64,000 bases of DNA, taken from assembly GCA_009760855.2 (NCBI GenBank), contig WPIO01000051.1, positions 804,501 through 868,500 on the forward strand, written 5' to 3'. Below, piece after piece: positions 47,311 to 58,240 of the stretch. The position numbers and the translations under genes were made by a program. The first letter of the stretch is position 1. Every line of letters begins with the position of its first letter. Below the pieces are notes generated by a model. The model made no database searches, was not told where the DNA came from, and was given only the letters and a program-made list of their open reading frames with translations. The stretch is from Cristatella mucedo. Its lineage: Eukaryota; Bryozoa; Phylactolaemata; Cristatellidae.

Positions 47311-48830
47311 TGGATATATTGTATAAGCGCAGCCACAGTGCCTGCAGCTTCTTCCTGCCAAATTCAAAGCCATTAAGCTTGCGTGCATTAACACACATAG
47401 TTAAGTATTGGCTAACATAGCTACACGAATATTTGACTCGGTGAGCTGAAACCTAATTTTTAACGGAGAGCAGTCATCAACCGAAGCGGTGACGCACGCT
47501 AGGGATCCGCAGCCGTGAAAGCGCATTTATTGGCTGGGGTTTTACGTGGACGCGCCAATTGTTATCAGATATGGAAGGAATTCTCGCAGGAAGGTACTGC
47601 CTAAGTAAAGTACAGTGTAAACGTAGCTGTTCCTGTCGTAGTCAGACTCAAAACCGGAGTTTGGCAATCTTGGGCAACAAAGAAAGCACCATAAGGTCTC
47701 TCTCGGGTCTGACTGGGCGCCAACCACACGGCCTTCGCTTCACGTCATACCCGGGCGTCGGGTAGCGTCTTGCAGCAAAATATCTTTCGCTGCCATACCC
47801 TTAGTGGCACCTAGTAAATGCAAGCAGTACCTCCCTCCTCCGTCTTGCTTGCTTCGCTGACACATCCATTCGCACTCGTATATATGCAAAGAATTCTGCT
47901 GCAACCACATAAAGTGAACGAGTAGGGCACGAGATTATCGCAGGACGCTGCAGCGTTCACTGCGACTCGCTGCGACAACTAGCGGTGAGGTGTCTGAAGC
48001 TATTTCGTAACAAAAATTGTATCTCTCAACTAAAAGCAAAGAATCGGCCGAGAGACAGCTCGTGTCTAAGAAAACTCATAGGTTCGCACGTTTTAAAGTC
48101 AACGTGCCACTGTGCATGCACACTTGTGCTAAGAGATAAAGATTTTCCGCCGCCCGCTTCGTTTTCGGCAGGTTTCATACTGGTGTTCAGGATCAGACGT
48201 GCAGTGAGAGGACGCCTCAAAATCCGTATACTGCCTGCCGCGAGCGAGCAGAAACCATTGCCACTAATTGCTGCGATTCGCCATCTAAAAATGTTACTAC
48301 CATGTGTGATGTCGTGCAGAAATGCTCAAGTCCTTTCAACTTATCACTGAAACTCGAACAAGTCGAAGAACTTCCCAAGAATACGCCACCCAAGAATCTC
48401 TGGTAATTCGTGGAATGGCTCACCTTGTAATGGCGGCAGCAGTTCCGCAACTTGATTTAAGCTCTCAGAGTTATTTCGCGCCCCAAACTTAAGGATGTAA
48501 GTCAATCGGCAGGCTAGCTCAATCATACCAATGCTGAGATTTGGCATTTCAGGAAGTAATAAGCATTTAATCTCGTCAATTTATTTATTCTTCGTCTTTT
48601 CAAATTCAACGTTGTTGGAGCCTTAAGCAGGCTCATTTTTTCAAACATTTGATCTAGAACTACTTACCTTTGCTTTGGTGGCATTCTCACTTCATCGGCT
48701 AAATATGTACGGATGTGATTATTGAGGTGTAGTAAACGTAACGTACAGCTTACGTGACTGGCGGCGTGGCAGGTTTGCACTCGAGAAAAATACGCCTGTG
48801 CTGCGCCGAAGCTAATAACTAAAATAACCG

Positions 48831-49595
48831 TTTCCTAGTTGGGATCAACAGCAACTGTTAGCCCTGAGAGCAATTATGAGGAAAAATTCTCGAAACAACT
48901 TCATGCAAAGAATTGGTATAGAAACGTGGCATTGTTAAAACCCCATTCGCGTTGATGGCAAAATCGAAGCACTCAACAATTTCCTGCCGGCAAAGGAAGA
49001 TTAGGAATGTATTTACTTTATAAATTTTACTTAGTACATTTTTGCTGCATAGATCGCCTGCTCTTTATTATAATTAGAAATGCTGGCCCAGCTGGTTGCA
49101 GATGTCTCTCAAATGCCAAACCTGTCATCTGCGGCATTTGTAATCAGTCGGTGGTTGTCACCTGTAGGAAGGTGTTCATGTAAGCGAAAAACAAAGTGTG
49201 TTGGAGACTTTTAACGCGACAAAACGGTGCTCCACTCATTCTGTCGTGCTTTTCCAATAAACGTGAAACGCAGCTCATCTGAAGCTAGTTCAAGAAACAA
49301 AACACGAGGGGAAAGCTTTTGGTTTGAGCTCGTGGCTAGGTGTGCAACGCCGTTGTCTACAACGCGGAACTAACGCTGCCGCTTCTCGCAGCTTATCTCG
49401 GTAGTGGAAGGTACATCCCGTTTAAAAAAGCCAGACCACTGACTGGGCCGTGTCGGGCAACGCGATTTACATGAGACTGGTTGTTCGCAATTTTATAAAA
49501 CTTCTTGTGTTAACCAGAAGCAGCAGTGTCAACGACTTCAAATCCAAACTGCAGTAACCCTCCACTTCATTTAAAATGGCAGATTGATCACAGTC
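48831..49595. other. Unassigned spacer after the array
   Basis: No ORF of note, no match to the unit and no RNA gene recognised. Confidence 0.4.
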
Positions 49596-49599
49596 CTAA

Positions 49600-50240
49600 A
49601 GTCCGGGCAACTCTCTGGGCCAGACAATTGTAGCTATTTGCACAAGAACACATATGTGCAATTGCTTAGAATTTAGTGAGTAAACCCGAAGCATGATTTT
49701 CATACTGTCGAATTTAAACTGCATTTTGGCACCGCTTTTTCTGAAAATGGAATTTGTATCGAAGTATAAAAGTGCATGGCCACTATCTGAGTAAATAAAA
49801 TGGAGGTTATTCGCATGAGAGTGACCTTGTACATTTGCATGATATTTTAAGAGTAAAATAATAACACCGTTGCCAATAATGTGGAATTTAAACCGCGGCC
49901 GCTCTTTTTCAAACTGGCATGTCGATCGTAGCCTGAAAGTGGCGGGCAACTCGCTATATCAGAATATTAGAGGTTATTTATATGATAAGCCCGAATGCAT
50001 TTAATTTGGCGCGTAAACCCAAACCACCATTGTGTAAATGAAGAATTGAGGTCGCAGGTGAGCGCCGCTTCATTCTGAAATGACAGACCGATCTCATTTC
50101 GAAATGAACGTGCACTGGCGAGGCCGGATCATTGAAGACTATTTTCACAAGAGCTCGCATGAACAATTGCAAAAAATTCAGCGATTAAACTCGGAGTACT
50201 GTTATAAGCAACTCGAGTTGAATCCCAGTAGCAGGATGCC
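49600..50240 (-). repeat. Inverted satellite block outside the array
   Basis: Read on the minus strand, the satellite words ('cttgtgaaaatag', 'catataaataacctc', 'catgcgaataacctcca', 'cttgtgcaaatagc') occur at about 50150, 49985, 49815 and 49650, spacing 165-170 bp, each with 'gccacttt/gcacttt' about 45-50 nt further. More diverged than the blocks in the units, and opposite in orientation. Confidence 0.5.
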
Positions 50241-52015
50241 CGGTTTATAAATGACAAATGGATTTTTATTAGATCGCAGTTATTCGTGCAACTCGTTATT
50301 CGTTCGAGCCAGGAACAGTGCTTACTTGAACTTAAAAAAATGTCAGCTTAGAGATGAGTAAATTTGAGCGAAATAGTAAACAGTGCTTACCCCAAATATC
50401 TCCAAGGATGGCCATCGCAACTGGCAAGTATCTGGCTAAATTACATTTAATGACATACGTATTTCTCCGGTGCAGATGCTATATGTCAGCAAGCAAGGGT
50501 TTGCTGCAGCAATATTTGAACTTTAATATGCCGATAACCCACAGTCCAGAGTCAAGACAGGTAATCTAGATTGATGCAGAAATAACTAAGCAGCATAAAC
50601 TTACGTCCGGTAAAGCTTGAGACCGGAATGAACCTTGTACGGTTAATGCGGCAGACACCAAGAGCGATCGTGTGACCTATGAAGCGCAGTTGTTGGCCAT
50701 AATTAAAGGTCCATATTGTCAAATTAGGATATCCCAAATACTCCTCTGGAAGCTAGTTATTGGTTTTAAGCTAGAGTTTCGAAACGGCTGCAGGTAATAG
50801 TCTGGTTCGCTAGCCTTGACAAAATATGAGACTGAGAAAATGACTACTTTCCAAGCGACCGGTGCTGCCGATGTGTAGCCACTTGCTTGTGTAGTTAGGT
50901 ACAGGACTGCTACTCTACAAACAGCTGTATGAGGAACTGCTGCTGTAATATAGGCAAAGCTGCTTTGTTTAGCTGCGACCTTTAACGTGATGGTGCCCGG
51001 GCTGTAAGTTGTGAGACTATTGCTAACTCTAAGTAGATGCTCGATGAGGAAGCTAGTTTCAGCTAGCGACGATGTGGAATGCAATGATATGACTACGTAT
51101 AGTTTAACCATTTCTAATAATGACGGGTAAGAATGCTCGCCCGTTTTATCGCTTTCAGCACTCCCATGTTACGTAGATCGGATGAACTTGATGATTTTGA
51201 TGATCAGGATGTCTACCTGGCTCTTCTACGATCAATCCATTGAGATTAAAACTTTGATATTGCTAATATAGGGTCATCTAGCCCTAAAGGTCAATCAAAT
51301 CCGTGGAGCTACCGATATGCTATATTTTCGGAATCATCACGACTTAAATACAAATAGATTGGACTCTCCTTTCTAATTTATAGTAAGGTATTTGTTTCCG
51401 TTGCTTTAAAAGTCTGCGGTAGGATGCGCTCTCAGCCAAAAGATTGAAAGGACAATCCCAATCTAAGACCACACACTGTGTAATTTAATGCAAGGCTGGC
51501 ATGACTGGATTGGCGAGACGATAGCATACGGTAATGCTTGAGTAAATGTGCCGGAAGTTTGCTCCTGCTTGGGCTGTGTCGGCTAATCGCGTTCTAGTTT
51601 TGAAATCTTTTAGCGTATCTATTTCTTTAAGGCCGAAGCTAAAGTGTTTGTCCTTCACCTTTGCCACGTAAAGCATTGCTTTGCCAAGTGAAGTATTGAT
51701 GACCTGACCCCAAAGAATCCTGGAGTTCGGTAGATGCACTGTAGTCCGGCTCGCGATGCAGACGCGGCTGTCGGTTGCAAAAACTGATGCAGAGAAGGCG
51801 TCTGAAAATACTCTTGGCAGATCTGTAGCCTAGTTTCAGGGGTCAGAGGCTGTTTCCCGCCAAGCCCCGCCATGCTCAGGCCACGCCGCCGCTCGCCATG
51901 CCGTTGAGCTAGGGTAAGATGAACGGCCGCCAGGTTAGACCTCGTTATAATATTGCATGCGCCAACAGCAACACGGGAACTGAACTAGTCTAAAGGGGGA
52001 TCCTACACAAGGTAA
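50241..52015. other. Unassigned intergenic sequence
   Basis: Several short ORFs on the minus strand (for example 50719-51111 and 51485-51739), none with a recognisable domain. No repeat family identified. Confidence 0.4.
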
Positions 52016-52500
52016 ACTATAGGGGCGCGAGACGACGACGCAAGCGCAAACAAACATGTTAGCTGGTCAGTCGGCTTCTGCAGTCCCGCCGTTGTATCGA
52101 CTCCGCTCCAACAGTACGAGCGTACGCCGTATAAGATCCGGCTAGCTGAGTTATTGCTCGGTTAGTCGGAGTCGACGTCCACCACAGTCGAGAGCTTCCG
52201 CTGAAAGACACCAACTCTCGGGGGCCGCAAACACGCTACACGGTGAACGCGGAATATACAAGTCACAACAAAGGGCGTACTATCCAGCTCTGCTCGGGCC
52301 TTGGGTGCACGTGGTCTTGCGTGCCTGCACCCACCCGGCTGCATAACTCGGCGAGTTCGGGAGCCTCCAACACCACGACTTACTCGGCCAACTTCTCCGA
52401 CCCAAGGGCCCCGGCGACCTCTAGTCGCCGCACATCTGGTCATGCCATAGGTCAGACCTCGGCCTAGCTGGTGACCCTTACCACATTCCAGCCGTCCTGT
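52016..52500. promoter_or_regulatory. CpG-rich block upstream of MPHOSPH10
   Basis: Dense CpG compared with its flanks (for example 'gcgagacgacgacgcaagcgc' near 52026 and 'ggcgacctctagtcgccgc' near 52420). The minus-strand frame 52162-52509 (115 codons, Arg- and Gly-rich) is open but has no recognised domain. It may be a CpG island or promoter for the gene 1.5 kb downstream or a divergent gene, or a recent CpG-rich LTR. Confidence 0.35.
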
Positions 52501-52799
52501 CCCAGCCAATTGAACCTAGCCTGGGTACATATTTAATGCTAGAGCCTGGCGAGGAATCAAAGCCGAAAGTAAAAATTCAACCGTAGGTGGTCATGCTAAG
52601 TTTCTTTTATTAACCTGGCAGATGACGCCTTTAAGTTACAGAGGGGACGCGGAAAAACTCGGCACGTTGAATATTTCGGATTAGGTTATGCTAGAGACCG
52701 TTGTAAGTTCATGAATGTGACAATTAGGAATATCATATGCAACACGATGTAGTGTATACCTTATTAAAGCGATCTGGTTTAATTGTATCTCAATAATTA

Positions 52800-52905
52800 T
52801 TAATAAAACGTATATGCAGGGAGTTTACATATGCTACGGTACTCGAGCCCACGACCTTGGGCATGATGACTAAAGCCCTATCCCCTCAACCGTGTCGGTT
52901 TCGCT
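52800..52905 (-). mobile_element. tRNA-derived SINE, copy at 52.8 kb
   Basis: On the minus strand: D-arm-like 'ggttgaggggatagggc' (plus 52876-52893), then a B-box region 'gtcgtgggctcgagtacc' (plus 52839-52857), then a short tail related to 'catatgtgaagc'. Head and spacing match the copy at 62610-62682. Confidence 0.55.
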
Positions 52906-53390
52906 GCTGCTGTGCACTATTAACATCGCCAGCACTGCCTGCTCATAAAAATATGTGGAGGGATATAGTAATGAGTACATGTTTGCTGTTTAATGTATAC
53001 ATCACTGCGGCGGTGCTTTAGTAAGCCTGCGGTGTACTATAATGCTGTTACAGAAAAAAGGTATCGGCAGAGAGTGAAAACGTGATTGAGAGCGATTCAT
53101 CTAGCTACTATAAGTTTGGAGACTCAATCTGAAAGTAGAGTCTATAAAGTCATGGCGTTATTCAAGTGCATTCAGTCTTGTCAAATCCCTCGGCGGATTC
53201 TTGGTTAATACCTCGCTCTGTTTGTGCCCTCGCTTGCATACCACGCACCAACTCAAAAGCCTTGTCAGAATTAGCAACCCTGAATGCGTTGCCGCACACA
53301 TTCTAAAAATGCTGTATTTTGACATACGACCCCAATTGTGCTAGCTGAATCTCCACATTGGCGTTAATAATGTCGTGAGTATGCGTATAC
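52906..53390. other. Unassigned intergenic sequence
   Basis: No ORF, RNA or repeat identified. Confidence 0.4.
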
Positions 53391-53937
53391 AGTATTGACT
53401 TCAAGGTTTTGTCGCTCACTTTTAGGTCTCTTCATTCTATGGCTCCAGCCTATCTTTCAGATATACTCCCCCATCAGGCAAAGCATCGTACCACTCGCTT
53501 TTCGGAATCCAACAGTCTAGAAATACCTCGTACAAACCTTAAATCCTTTGGAGACCGTGCATTTAGCTCGTATGCTCCCACAGCCTGGAACTCCCTCCCG
53601 ACCTGCGTCAGAACATCCCCTGACCTGACCACATTTTAAAGAAACTTAAAAACATACCTATTTAGGACAGCATTTAGTGGGTCCTTGTGATTCGTCCTCG
53701 ATGTGCTTATGCGTGCTGACACTGTTCATGCTGCCACTAACCACATTTGTATGCTGACCCAGTGCATGTAACCCCTAACCATGTTATTCATTTTGTTTGT
53801 TTTTCAAGCATGATTTTACTTACTATTCTATTGCGTATCACTTTGCAGCAAATGCAAAGCGCCTAGAAAGAGATTAAGTTCTCTGAGGGCGCTTTATCAA
53901 GTGCAATATTATTATTATTATTATTATTATTACAGAC
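53391..53937 (+). mobile_element. L2-A 3' fragment just upstream of MPHOSPH10
   Basis: C-terminal end of the L2-A ORF (53409-53639, FRSLHSMAPAYLSDILPHQ, TAWNSLPTCVRTSPDL), 3' UTR and a (TTA)n tail at 53909-53931. The frame and sequence are very close to those at 9756-10241 and 61026-61307, so it is a fairly young insertion. Its end lies about 98 bp upstream of the gene's start codon. Confidence 0.9.
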
Positions 53938-54034
53938 GACGGTGTACCTGATGTCCAACGAGAGATCGCAGCCGCTCTGGAAGAGCATAACCGGATGCGC
54001 TCTTGGCTATGAAAAGGTAAAGAGTTATCAGTCC

Positions 54035-54114
54035 ATGGCGCCGCCGTATGCGGCGTTAAGCCGCGTGCTCGAAAGCTTGGAGTCGGTTCTTCAGGCGCCG
54101 GAGGTGTTTATATC
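54035..54114 (+). CDS. MPHOSPH10: MPP10, coding exon 1
   Basis: Starts at ATG 54035 (GTCCATGG; Kozak G at +4) and encodes MAPPYAALSRVLESLESVLQ plus APEVFI and two bases of the next codon, ending before a GTACGT donor at 54115. The MAP start and the position of the PE.F motif agree with the N-terminus of known MPP10 proteins (GRPECF in human). The two left-over bases (TC) join the single base (A) at the start of exon 2 to restore the frame. An in-frame ATG at 53951 would add 28 residues without family similarity, so I prefer 54035. This exon alone is too short to be diagnostic; phase and similarity make it likely. Confidence 0.7.
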
Positions 54115-55088
54115 GTACGTATACTCGCCTATCATTCGCAATCCGATGGTATTTCGCGTGGCCGCTAGCCTGTCTTTTTTCAGCTGATATTTGGCTGGCT
54201 ACCTACCCAATGTAGACCAGTCGTGCATGCTCACATTGCTACCTGCCTAGGTACTCATCGAATGAGGCGTCATCGCCTCGCGGCGAACGCCTTCATTATG
54301 TAGCACCTGGCTCCTTCGAATATTCTTGGCATATTGTTGTATCGTAGTAGCATTCGCGTACTTTGCATCAGCAATTTGGAGTACCGGCTTCTCCACTCTG
54401 TGTCAATAGCTGGGGCAAGCTGGTATCCCACCATTTCGTTTCTTGTGAAGCTATTCATATTGGCTTAGAAAGTAGATGTTAATTCGTAGCTGCGGTCCAG
54501 TGCTTACTCTTATGCGCTACTAGCAAGTTTTGTATCTTTCATAGGTCGGACATTTTAATTTCTTTAACTTGAGCATATGCCCTGAGAATATCTATTTACG
54601 CTTGTGTGTACAAGACTCTTACGTTGCAACGGTTTCTTGCTTGATGTAGCCAGACTTTCATTGTGTATTTACATGACTCTCAGCTTACCCAAGACCACCA
54701 CTGCTTCTGCACTACTGTAATAATTTGGCTAACCAACAAAGCTTATATCCTGTCTGGGTCCCTGGCTACAAATGAACAAGCTTCCGCTTTGATCAAGGTG
54801 AAATGAAGCCACATATCTGTGCGAGTTTATCAGCCAGCTTGGTTCATATGTCAGAATAGGCATAATCGAACTCGATAAATTGTTACAATACTTCATTCTG
54901 GTTGTGGTGTCGTGGGCCATTATCGTCTTAAAAAAAGATTACCGAATCCGCAAAATGTAATTGCATTTCGGATTCAGGCGTTTTGAAGATGTAAATAAAC
55001 GTATTGCGTCTTGATGCCTGGTATGCTACGAAGGACTCATGCACCATTTCTGCTGAGCACCCCTATACCATCACACCACCCCTAAATT

Positions 55089-55361
55089 TTAGTGTAGGCT
55101 TCGGGCATTGGGGTGAGTAGGTTTCGCAGGGCTGCAGACGCATGTAAAGCCTTCTCTTGCTTTTCGAAAGGAGCGTGAAATTGCCTTCGAAACTCCATTA
55201 AACTTGACCTCAATCATCAGCAGTCCAGTGGATCCGAGCCTCGGCCCAATGTAAACAGCCTCTATGTTCTTTTCGGGAAGAAGTAGGTTCCTTTTTGCTA
55301 TTTCAGAATGCAGAATAGCCTCGTCTAATCGCCTTCTGGTAGTATCACCACCAACTTGCAT
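55089..55361 (-). other. Unidentified 90-codon minus-strand ORF in intron 1
   Basis: Protein-like composition (AILHSEIAKRNLLLPEKN, IEAVYIGPRLGSTG, MIEVKFNGVSKA). The pattern RLG ... V.F resembles ORF1-type proteins of some LINEs, but this is only a weak impression. No paralogue in the window. Confidence 0.2.
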
Positions 55362-56825
55362 TATTATCTTTTCCTTTCCGGATTTGCAGAGGCAGAGCCA
55401 GGATTTTCAGCTAGGGGGCAAAATCCGAAATATTTTTGTGTAGGTGCAATAACCTCAAGCATAACGTAAACATCACTGATGTGTAGTCAATGTGCAAAGA
55501 ACCCAATTCCGATATCTTGTTATAATTTAATGCTAGTATCACCTGCTTTGCAATCATATCCTTGCAAGAGTGCTGCAATGGGTCCGGTGTTATGTTCAAT
55601 ATTGGCAGCTAAGTTCCAGTGACGGGAGTTATTCTAACCCCGTTGAGACAGGCAGACTGAATTGAACTGCATGTGAAAATAGCATATTCTTGAAACAGAA
55701 AGCAACAGTATGTACTACATGAATATCATGCATATATATTTCATTGTGCATGACTTATTAGTTGTTCTACCTCAGCTGATCCACAAGCTGATCGTTAACT
55801 TCCGATTTGTGACTAGGTGCTAATCATGTGCTGTGAGATAGAAAATAAGTATAACAGAGCACTGCTTCTCACTCTCGCCCCTTGTGGTGGAAGTGGCTAC
55901 CCATCGCTGAAGTCAATATTTGTGGATTTAGTGTATCATTTAGGTCTCTGCTCATGGTGGGTGGATTTTTCCTTCCAAAAGCAGTCCCGGTAGTCACTCT
56001 AAGGGTGCAGCTGCAAAGCTTCAAGACATAACCGTTGTAAGAACACAATACAGATAAAATATAACGATTTTAAAGCTGTAGTTGTTTTGCCGCTCTTCTG
56101 ACCTCCAGCTCCCACTCTGGTAGGGTTGTTTATCCTCTGCCATGACCAGTGGTTGGAGCACTGCTGAAATATGTAGTTGAAAATCACCGGAGGTGGGGCT
56201 ACCCGAGACACAAGCGTAGGTTACTGGAGGTGGGGGCTACCAAGTCACACAAACGTAGGTTTTGACAAGCTGTTTAATCAGAAGTGAAGCCAAATTTGTT
56301 GCATTCATAGATCACAGGGTCGCCCGCTGTCCCTACTGGTGCTACCTCTGTAATAACTCTAAGTAAACCCCCCAGATCTCCTTTAAAGTATGGTTTAGCT
56401 CTATCGCAGCCGTCCCATCAAACCTTCTCAAGATGCCTATTCTAGCTGTGGAGATCAACCTGAAGTTGGCAGTCGAGAATCTCGAGAATCTGATTGTAAT
56501 TAATATTGAAGAGCCAAACTCTGCCCATTGCTCTGGAGGGTCATGCAAGTCATACAGTGTCCCTCTTTACGAAAGTAGCTGTTAGTTGCAGGAGCATGTC
56601 TTCATGTGCGTCAACACTGCCGAAAGTTCAGAGTGGTGAAACCCTAGAACCTAAGGCTCTGTCGTCCGTTTTACTGGTAACAGGCAAAGGCTGGTGGTGG
56701 GTGTGAATGATCTGAGTCTTTCAGGCCGGGATTTAGGAATAAGCTGGGCTGTTACTTCTTGGCAGTCGATCTAAGACTTCTGAAGCAGCCGACCAATCAG
56801 GAACAGACCTAAAAAGCAACATGGA

Positions 56826-57275
56826 TTACACTCTGATAGAAGTTTTGCCTGGGGAGACCAGTCTGTGGCACTGCATGAGTTCAAAATATAGGACTTTATT
56901 GATGCAGAAACCTGCCTGTAGAAGGACGGTGGCTAAGCCTTCTATGAATGGTATATATAGGCAGCAGCAGCAGATACATGTCCACTGGTAGCTGTTGCTT
57001 CTTTTCCATTCACAGCCAAACAAGAAACTTTCAAGTCCTTCACACTTTCGTGTCTGAACTGCTACATGTAGTTTAATTGTATCACCATGAACTGAAGAGA
57101 TGAGCTGCCGATCACGAAGTGTGATCGTGGACTGAATAAGTAGAATCCCAACCCAAGTATGACTGATTTTACTGGTGTGTGCTAGCATGCCAGGACTTGG
57201 TACGTTATGAGGAGGAAACTGCGTTAGCATAGCGATTCTATTGGCATAAATACATACTAAAATATCACTGGCCAC
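56826..57275 (-). other. Unidentified 149-codon minus-strand ORF in intron 1
   Basis: Longest non-LINE ORF in the right part of the window. Contains stretches such as GILLIQSTITLRDRQLISSV and a Cys-rich hydrophobic patch (ICCCCLYIPFIEG). No family recognised; chance is possible in 64 kb. Confidence 0.2.
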
Positions 57276-57669
57276 TTAAAATCGAAAGATTGCTTAGGTA
57301 GGTTGAACCAGATTGGTGTCGTATAGGCTCGCTGACTATGCATAGGTGCTTAAGTAGTGCAATTTGCCATTTGCCAATACCTAGCTTCAACTTGTCCATA
57401 TCTGGGCAATCCAACTGTGCATTGGCAAAGTTGTTTGCCAACTTCATAATTCATTAGCATACTGCACTGTAGTACATAGTGCAGTGTACTGTACAGTACA
57501 TACTTTAGCACACTGCTAAATGCTGAGAGTGCAGAGCATGATGTTTGGCTCTTGGCTGCTAGCTGCCCGGAATACTCGGGCCAAGTACTAGATGCTTTAG
57601 TTTTTTTCTGTTTCAGCTGACCATTGTTTAAAATGCCATTTGAAATTAATCCATGTGGTTTTTTCTTAG

Positions 57670-58240
57670 ACCTGATGCCACATTGGCAGCTTCGATCTCG
57701 GCAAAGGTGAAGTACCTCTATGACTTCGTAAAGGCAAATGAGACCCCGACCGAAGCTTCTTCAGAAGCTTTGCCTGAGCTCATCGTCGACGGTTTTGATG
57801 ACGAGCAAGTTTGGCAAGAGTTGGAACTGCAAAACACCCATATTATTGACTTTTTGATTGCTGAAGCCAGTCGGTGCTTTATAAAAGGTAATCGGGGTTT
57901 TGAAACAGAGAGTGCGGGTACTGCCGATGGCACAGGCGATCAGCTTAAAGCCACCAATGACAGACTATTAGCTGACGATACAATATGTGACCTCAATGGT
58001 ACCGACAACAGTGAAGGATCAAGTGAAGATGATGAAAAAGACGATGCTGATGAAACTGGCGATCATGTAGACATTCCTGGCGCTGCTACCGATGTTAAAC
58101 CATCAGTTGTTGATGACCAGTTTTTTAAGCTTTCCGAAATGGAAACATTTTTGGAACAGGAGGATGCCCGATTTGAAAGGGAAGAGAAAGGAAAAGAAGA
58201 GGAGTCTGATGAAGAGGAAGATGAAGAAAGTGATGATGAG
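57670..58240 (+). CDS. MPHOSPH10: MPP10 (U3 small nucleolar ribonucleoprotein), coding exon 2
   Basis: MPP10 is a nucleolar scaffold of the U3 snoRNP/SSU processome; with IMP3 and IMP4 it acts in early cleavage of pre-18S rRNA. The exon begins after TTTTTTCTTAG (57669) with the third base of a split codon and ends on GAG before GTGAGT at 58241. Its 190 full codons carry the family hallmarks: AKVKYLYDFVK, then VDGFDDEQVWQELELQN (the conserved FDDEQ.W..LELQN block), a long acidic Ser/Asp/Glu region, then DDQFFKLSEMETFLEQ (conserved FFKL.EME.%L block), and a Glu/Asp-rich end. Order and spacing match animal MPP10. The acidic tracts are typical of nucleolar assembly factors. The frame is intact and composition differs from the decayed LINEs around it. 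Confidence 0.95.

Larger units (their letters stand above)
41250..48830 (+). repeat. Tandem array unit 4, partial (large internal deletion)
   Basis: 41495-41900 matches 48400-48800 (words 'gtggaatggctca', 'caatcggcaggct'), a segment at the end of the unit. 41925-43213 matches the minus-strand L2-A remnant of other units. 46371 onward matches from 'gtctgcagcatgtgg' (as at 28975 and 38807) through the satellite and the end block (47520-48300). About 5.7 kb of unit sequence between those two points is missing, and an L2-B element sits at the junction. Confidence 0.75.
54115..57669 (+). other. MPHOSPH10: MPHOSPH10 intron 1
   Basis: GTACGT donor, TTTTTTCTTAG acceptor. It holds no known gene. Visible: a minus-strand ORF of 90 codons (55089-55361), one of 149 codons (56826-57275), an imperfect 40-bp duplication near 56190-56275 ('ggaggtggg.gctacc'), and a 16-bp palindrome TGTACTGTACAGTACA near 57487. 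The sequence 'gaggcagagccaggattttcagctaggggg' at about 55389 recurs in part at 58582 and may be the end of an unclassified repeat. Confidence 0.65.

Noticed and set aside
57480-57510. 16-bp palindrome TGTACTGTACAGTACA
   Set aside because: Short palindromes of this size are expected by chance in AT-rich introns, and no second copy or associated feature was seen.
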